From NCBI GenBank assembly GCA_965248235.1, contig CBDFIU010000004.1, forward strand, positions 1,054,001 to 1,118,000: a stretch of DNA of 64,000 bases. Direction: 5' to 3'. Numbering within the stretch: position 1 is the stretch's first letter; each line of letters starts with the position of its first letter. A program made the translations under genes and the position numbers. This DNA comes from UBA6623 sp965248235 (lineage in GTDB: Bacteria; Acidobacteriota; Terriglobia; Bryobacterales; UBA6623). Positions 60,489 through 64,000 of the stretch are shown here, piece after piece. Below the pieces are notes generated by a model. That model saw nothing but the letters and a program-made list of their open reading frames with translations, made no database searches and was not told the DNA's origin.

Positions 60489-61861
60489 TCAGTCAATAAC
60501 GGCCTGATAGGTCAACAGCTGCATCAGCTCGCGCACGGGGTAGGTTCCGTCGGGTAGGAGCTGCGTATGCACGATGCCGAGTAGCTCCTCCTCGTGGTCC
60601 ACCCAGAAATGCGTGGTCGCGGCGCCGCCCCATCCGAAAGTCCCTTTCGATACCGGAAGCCCGGCGGTCGCCGGGTTAGTGACGACCGACACCGTCAACC
60701 CGAACCCGAAGCCCCAATGTCTCGCCGTCCCTCCTCGACCGAACAGGCTGCTCAGCGGGTCGTGCGGGAAGTCGGGCGTCAGGTGGTTCGACGCCATGAA
60801 TTCGACCGTCTTGGCGCCTAGAATTCGCTTGCCGTCGTATTCGCCTTTGTTCACCAACATCTGAGCAAAGCGCAGGTAATCGGAAACAGTGCCGACAAGC
60901 CCCGAGCCTCCCATCTTGATCGCCGGTAACTTGCGGTACGCGCTGGTCTCGGGGTCGTCAAGGAGTTCCAAACCACCCCCCTCTTTCGGGGAGTAGTTGA
61001 CCGCGAAACGGTCGAGCTGGCTGTCGGGCACGTAGAAATCGGTGTCGGCCATCCCGAGCGGATCAAAGATTCGCTCCTTGAGAAACTCGCGGAACGACCT
61101 GCCGGAAACGACCTCGATCAGTCGGCCCAGCACGTCCATTCCCACGCTGTAGTTCCACTCCGTGCCCGGCTGGGCGACGAGCGGAAGCCTGGCGAGCGAC
61201 TCGCACCACTCCGCCAAGCTACGTTGCTTCGCCGCGGGAGCGCTGAGAAAACTGAGTAAAGTCTCTCCGTCGCCATGAGCCACAGCCTTCACGCCGGCAT
61301 CCTTGTAGAGCTGTGCAACGGGGCTCGAGAAAAAGTCATAAGTCAAGCCCGAGGTGTGGGTGAGGAGGTGGTGGATGGTGATCGGGCGCGCGGGCTCAGT
61401 TCGGACTTCGCCCTCCTTCTCGCCGAGGTAGACATGCATGTCGGCAAACTCGGGCAGGAACTTCGATATAGGATCGTTGAGCAGAAAGTGCCCCTCCTCG
61501 AACAGAATCATGACGGCGACGCCGGTGACGGGCTTGCTCTGAGAGTAAAGCCGGAAGATCGTGTCCTTGCGCATGGGCAGTTTGGCCTCCACGTCACGCA
61601 GCCCGTTGGCTTCGAAGTGAACGACCTTGCCGCGCCTCGCGACCAGGGTGACGGTTCCGGGAATCTTTTCTCGTCAATGAGGCGACGCATGCCGACGCCG
61701 ATCGCTTCCAGGCGTTCGGTGGACATGCCGACGTCTTCCGCGCGGGTGACGGGCACGGCGCCCGTGTCGGCATGGGCCGGCACCGCCGGGGCCATCACCA
61801 GCGGCACGGTCAACAAAGCCGCGCTCCGCAAGCCTCGGCGTACAGCATCCATGAGCATCAT
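60489..61861 (-). pseudogene. Serine hydrolase (beta-lactamase/esterase family), frameshifted
   Basis: The signal peptide (SAALLTVPLVMAPAVPAHA) precedes the segment DVGMSTERLEAIGVGMRRLIDEK. There the frame breaks near 61670 in a run of A (gagaaaagattccc; one more A restores KIPGTVTLVARRGKVVHFEANG). The catalytic part runs on in the next frame to 60489: RLYSQSKPVTGVAVMILFEEG has the SxxK motif, WNYSVGMDVLGRLIEVVSG the Y-S-x region, and GFGFGLTVSV a typical C-terminal segment. Such enzymes are exported esterases or peptidases. One indel separates it from an intact gene. Confidence 0.8.
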
Positions 61862-62233
61862 TGTTATCCTCCCAAACAGTTGACTGAAGACGAACTACGT
61901 CCGTCTATTAGCAGGTCGCGCCGCGCCTAATCGCTTACCGGCGCCGTTTCGTGAGCTTCCATGCTACGCCGCCCGCGCCCAAGCGTGCGACTCGCTCCGA
62001 GCGTGCAACATAAATGTCCGAGCCCTTCTCGCAACGCGAACAAGAGCGCAATCGACGGTCCGAGCGGCCGCGCGGGAACTCCTGGGCGCGGCAGCCCGGT
62101 TCAGCGGGCTTGGGTTCGCCAATAGGGCGGTCCTTGGGGCCGGACCGCCGATTCTCCACGTAAATTTACGTCGCGCACCCATGTCTTGGCGGCCTGAATC
62201 GGTTTGGAAGCCCATGTGCTACCCTCCAAAGGC
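61862..62233. other. Intergenic region without a recognised gene
   Basis: Divergent space between the serine hydrolase and glgC. It contains short open frames but none with a start signal and a plausible product. AAAGG at 62228-62232 lies only 1 bp before the glgC ATG. Confidence 0.45.
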
Positions 62234-63481
62234 ATGCAAGCCCATATTTTGGCGATGGTCTTAGCCGGCGGGAAGGGAAACCGCCTGCAGCCCCTTACCA
62301 AAGAACGCTCCAAACCGGCGGTGCCGTTCGGCGGCAAATACCGGATTGTCGATTTCGTTCTCAGCAACCTCATTAACTCCGGCATCTATTCCATCTACAT
62401 CCTGACCCAATTCAAGGCCCAGTCTTTGTTGCAACATCTGCGCGACGGCTGGCAATTCGCCAATTTGCTCAAAGATCAGTTCATCATCCCCGTCCCGGCA
62501 CAGATGCGCCAGGGCGAGCATTGGTACGAAGGTACTTCCGACGCTATTTACCAGAACATCCACTTGGTCGAGCTGGCAAGCCCCGATCTCGTCGCGGTTT
62601 TCGGCGCCGATCACATCTACCGCATGGACGTCACCCAGATGGCCGCCTATCACGACGAGAAGGGCGCCAAGGGCACCGTGGCGGCTTTGCCAATCTGGGT
62701 TGAAGAGGCGGCCCGCTTCGGAACCATCGAACTCGACGAGGACTGGCGTATCATCGGCTTTCACGAGAAAATCTCGAACCCGCCTGAAATACCCGGCCGG
62801 CCCGGCTGGGCGCTGGCCTCCATGGGGAACTACATATTCGACGCCGAGGTCTTGCTGGACGAGTTACGCCGAGACGCCGCCAAGCCCGACAGCGGCCACG
62901 ACTTTGGTGGCGACATGCTGCCCGAGATGATCGGGGAATTCCCGATCTACGCCTACGATTTTCTCAGCAACGTCGTGCCCGGCGAAGCGCCCGAGAATCG
63001 CGGTTATTGGCGTGATGTCGGAACCATCGAGGCCTATTATGAAGCCACGATGGACTTGCGTTCGGAGAAGCCGCCGCTAAACCTTTACAACCATCGCTGG
63101 CCCCTCAGGACGGCCGAATACCCGGTCGGCCCCGCGCAATTCGCCTCCGACGGGACCGAGACCGGCTCGGTGGCGAACTCGATCATTTGCGAAGGTTGCC
63201 GCGTGTTGGGAGCCGACGTCACCGACTCCGTGCTGGGACGCCGCGTCGTGGCCGAGCGCGGGGCGCAAGTGAACGACTCGATCATCATGGAAAACGCCCT
63301 GATCGGGGCCGGCGCCAAACTACACCGCGTGATCGTTGACAAGAACGCCCACATCCCCGCCGGCACCGAAATCGGATTCGACCTCGAACTCGACCGAAAG
63401 AACCACCACGTCACCGAAAGCGGCATCGTCGTCGTCGCCGGCCGCCGCTCCCCCATCCCCATCACCTCGCTGACGATCTGA
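62234..63481 (+). CDS. glgC: Glucose-1-phosphate adenylyltransferase
   Basis: GlgC makes ADP-glucose for glycogen or trehalose synthesis. The 415-residue protein starts MQAHILAMVLAGGKGNRLQPLTKERSKPAVPFGGKYRIVDFVLSN, with the G-G-x-G-x-R-L-x-P-L-T nucleotide loop and the P-F-G-G-x-Y-R-I motif. GTSDAIYQNI, FGADHIYRMD and AVLAxSMGNYIF-like segments follow, and a C-terminal left-handed beta-helix (VANSIICEGCRVLGADVTDSVLGRRVVAERGAQVNDSIIMENALIGAGAKLH) completes it. No other glg gene is adjacent. The ATG at 62234 gives the standard N-terminus. Confidence 0.95.
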   Translation: MQAHILAMVLAGGKGNRLQPLTKERSKPAVPFGGKYRIVDFVLSNLINSGIYSIYILTQFKAQSLLQHLRDGWQFANLLKDQFIIPVPAQMRQGEHWYEGTSDAIYQNIHLVELASPDLVAVFGADHIYRMDVTQMAAYHDEKGAKGTVAALPIWVEEAARFGTIELDEDWRIIGFHEKISNPPEIPGRPGWALASMGNYIFDAEVLLDELRRDAAKPDSGHDFGGDMLPEMIGEFPIYAYDFLSNVVPGEAPENRGYWRDVGTIEAYYEATMDLRSEKPPLNLYNHRWPLRTAEYPVGPAQFASDGTETGSVANSIICEGCRVLGADVTDSVLGRRVVAERGAQVNDSIIMENALIGAGAKLHRVIVDKNAHIPAGTEIGFDLELDRKNHHVTESGIVVVAGRRSPIPITSLTI

Positions 63482-63528
63482 ACGGCTGGGCAGCCCGCCG
63501 GCGTGCTTGTGCCATTCCAAACCGGGCC

Positions 63529-63560
63529 TTGACTCTATAGTTAACTACAGAGTCTATACT
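63529..63560 (+). promoter_or_regulatory. MerR-type promoter/operator with 20-bp spacer
   Basis: TTGACT (63529-63534) and TATACT (63555-63560) are separated by 20 bp. The stretch from 63531 to 63554 is a dyad, gactctatagtt / aactacagagtc, with one mismatch between arms. Long spacers with a dyad are characteristic of promoters bound and untwisted by MerR-family activators, and the sequence resembles lead and cadmium operators (PbrR/CadR). The -10 box lies only 6 bp before the merR ATG, so the message would be leaderless. Confidence 0.75.
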
Positions 63561-63566
63561 AAAAGC

Positions 63567-64000
63567 ATGGGAACCCCGGAAACCACTCATCGACTCTCGC
63601 AACCGCTCAAGATCGGCGATGTCGCTCGCAAATCCGGAGCCGGCGTCGAGACTCTCCGTTTCTACGAAAACCGTGGGTTGATCACGCCCCTGGGACGTAC
63701 GGCATCGGGCTATCGCATCTACGACGAGTCGGTTTTCGAGCGGCTGTCGTTTATCAAGAAGGCCCAAGCGGTGGGCTTTTCGCTCGATGAGATTGCCCGC
63801 ATTATCTCCGAAGCCGCTCAGGGTAAGCGACCCTGCTCGGACGTCCGCCGCATCGCCGCCGAGCGCTTGGCCGAACTCGACCGCAGACTCGTCGAGCTGC
63901 GGCGCTACCGAAACGAATTGAAAAAAACCGTCGACGCCTGGGATCGCCGCGGCGAGCAAGAGGGCATGATCTGCGGCCTGATCGAGAGCTTGGAGGAAGG
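63567..64000 (+). CDS. MerR-family transcriptional regulator, metal-type (cut by window edge)
   Basis: The frame is open to the window edge, so the C-terminus is missing. The N-terminal winged helix-turn-helix LKIGDVARKSGAGVETLRFYENRGLITPLGRTASGYRIYDES is classic MerR, followed by FIKKAQAVGFSLDEIARII and the long dimerisation helix. Two Cys, in RPCSDVRR (residue 90) and MICGLIE (residue 136), could be metal ligands as in ZntR/PbrR-type sensors. The third Cys usual for those is not seen in this part, so the metal cannot be named. The operator at 63529-63560 suggests autoregulation. Confidence 0.88.
   Translation, partial: MGTPETTHRLSQPLKIGDVARKSGAGVETLRFYENRGLITPLGRTASGYRIYDESVFERLSFIKKAQAVGFSLDEIARIISEAAQGKRPCSDVRRIAAERLAELDRRLVELRRYRNELKKTVDAWDRRGEQEGMICGLIESLEE

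Noticed and set aside
61935..62159. Minus-strand frame with a CSRC segment in the gap before glgC
   Set aside because: The start context and the rest of the translation look random; a single Cys pair is not enough.
63462..63959. Minus-strand frame over merR
   Set aside because: It opposes a clear MerR protein with its own operator.
1..64000. CRISPR arrays, rRNA and tRNA genes
   Set aside because: I saw no regularly spaced direct repeats with unique spacers, no rRNA segments and no cloverleaf. A tRNA scan could still find a missed gene.

Overview
This 64 kb window is high-GC bacterial chromosome with genes on both strands. I see no rRNA, tRNA or CRISPR array. The gene mix points to Acidobacteriota, probably a Solibacter/Bryobacterales-like soil lineage: a PSD1 cytochrome paired with a DUF1501 Tat protein, an OmpR-type winged helix fused to TolB/PD40 repeats, a carboxypeptidase-regulatory-domain TonB receptor, a planctomycete-like aldolase microcompartment locus, and DUF72, DUF3037 and LarC. 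Planctomycetes are the main alternative. The placement is inferred from gene content, not from a phylogeny.

Layout. 0-8 kb: the C-terminus of a CpaE/MinD-like ATPase, a four-subunit fumarate reductase/succinate dehydrogenase operon (frdABCD), a lipoprotein sialidase and an orphan dcm-vsr pair. 8-16 kb: a HAD hydrolase, a YncE-propeller/phosphoesterase, a vapBC toxin-antitoxin pair, homoserine dehydrogenase, a DhnA-type aldolase, truB, a zinc-ribbon protein and an SH3-like protein. 16.7-18.7 kb: a compact microcompartment operon (class II aldolase, one BMC-H, three EutN/CcmL pentamers). 19.8-32.7 kb: accessory DNA with a DUF3037/HipA-like pair, a phage-like ORF, a decayed pentapeptide-TIR gene, DUF72, bacilliredoxin, and a surface-antigen/kinase-like gene pair split by an insertion sequence. 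33-36 kb: pyrR-pyrB-pyrC. 36-46 kb: a cytochrome/TonB receptor/PepSY/secreted-protein cluster and a broken GT39 gene. 46-64 kb: PSD1-DUF1501, larC, metG-tatD-polyprenyl synthase, a CYTH protein, a winged-helix/PD40 protein, a haem-plus-copper monooxygenase-like protein, a serine hydrolase, glgC and a MerR regulator cut by the window edge.

The strongest structural story is mobile DNA and gene decay. Three near-identical 1,036-bp IS1595/ISXO2-type elements each carry a different intact 8-bp target duplication. One splits the TonB receptor and can be excised on paper to restore the frame. One cuts off the last codons of an outer-membrane barrel gene. One sits 18 bp upstream of the TIR pseudogene. 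Two families of palindromic interspersed repeats lie between genes and in several cases supply the stop codon of the neighbouring gene. Single-base frameshifts affect at least eight accessory genes, while the core metabolic genes are intact.

Functionally, the BMC operon suggests a small aldolase compartment for a deoxysugar phosphate or similar substrate, but its usual aldehyde and alcohol dehydrogenases are not in the window. Several genes (hom, truB, a thioesterase, merR, probably frdA) have a -10 box so close to the start codon that their mRNAs are probably leaderless or nearly so.
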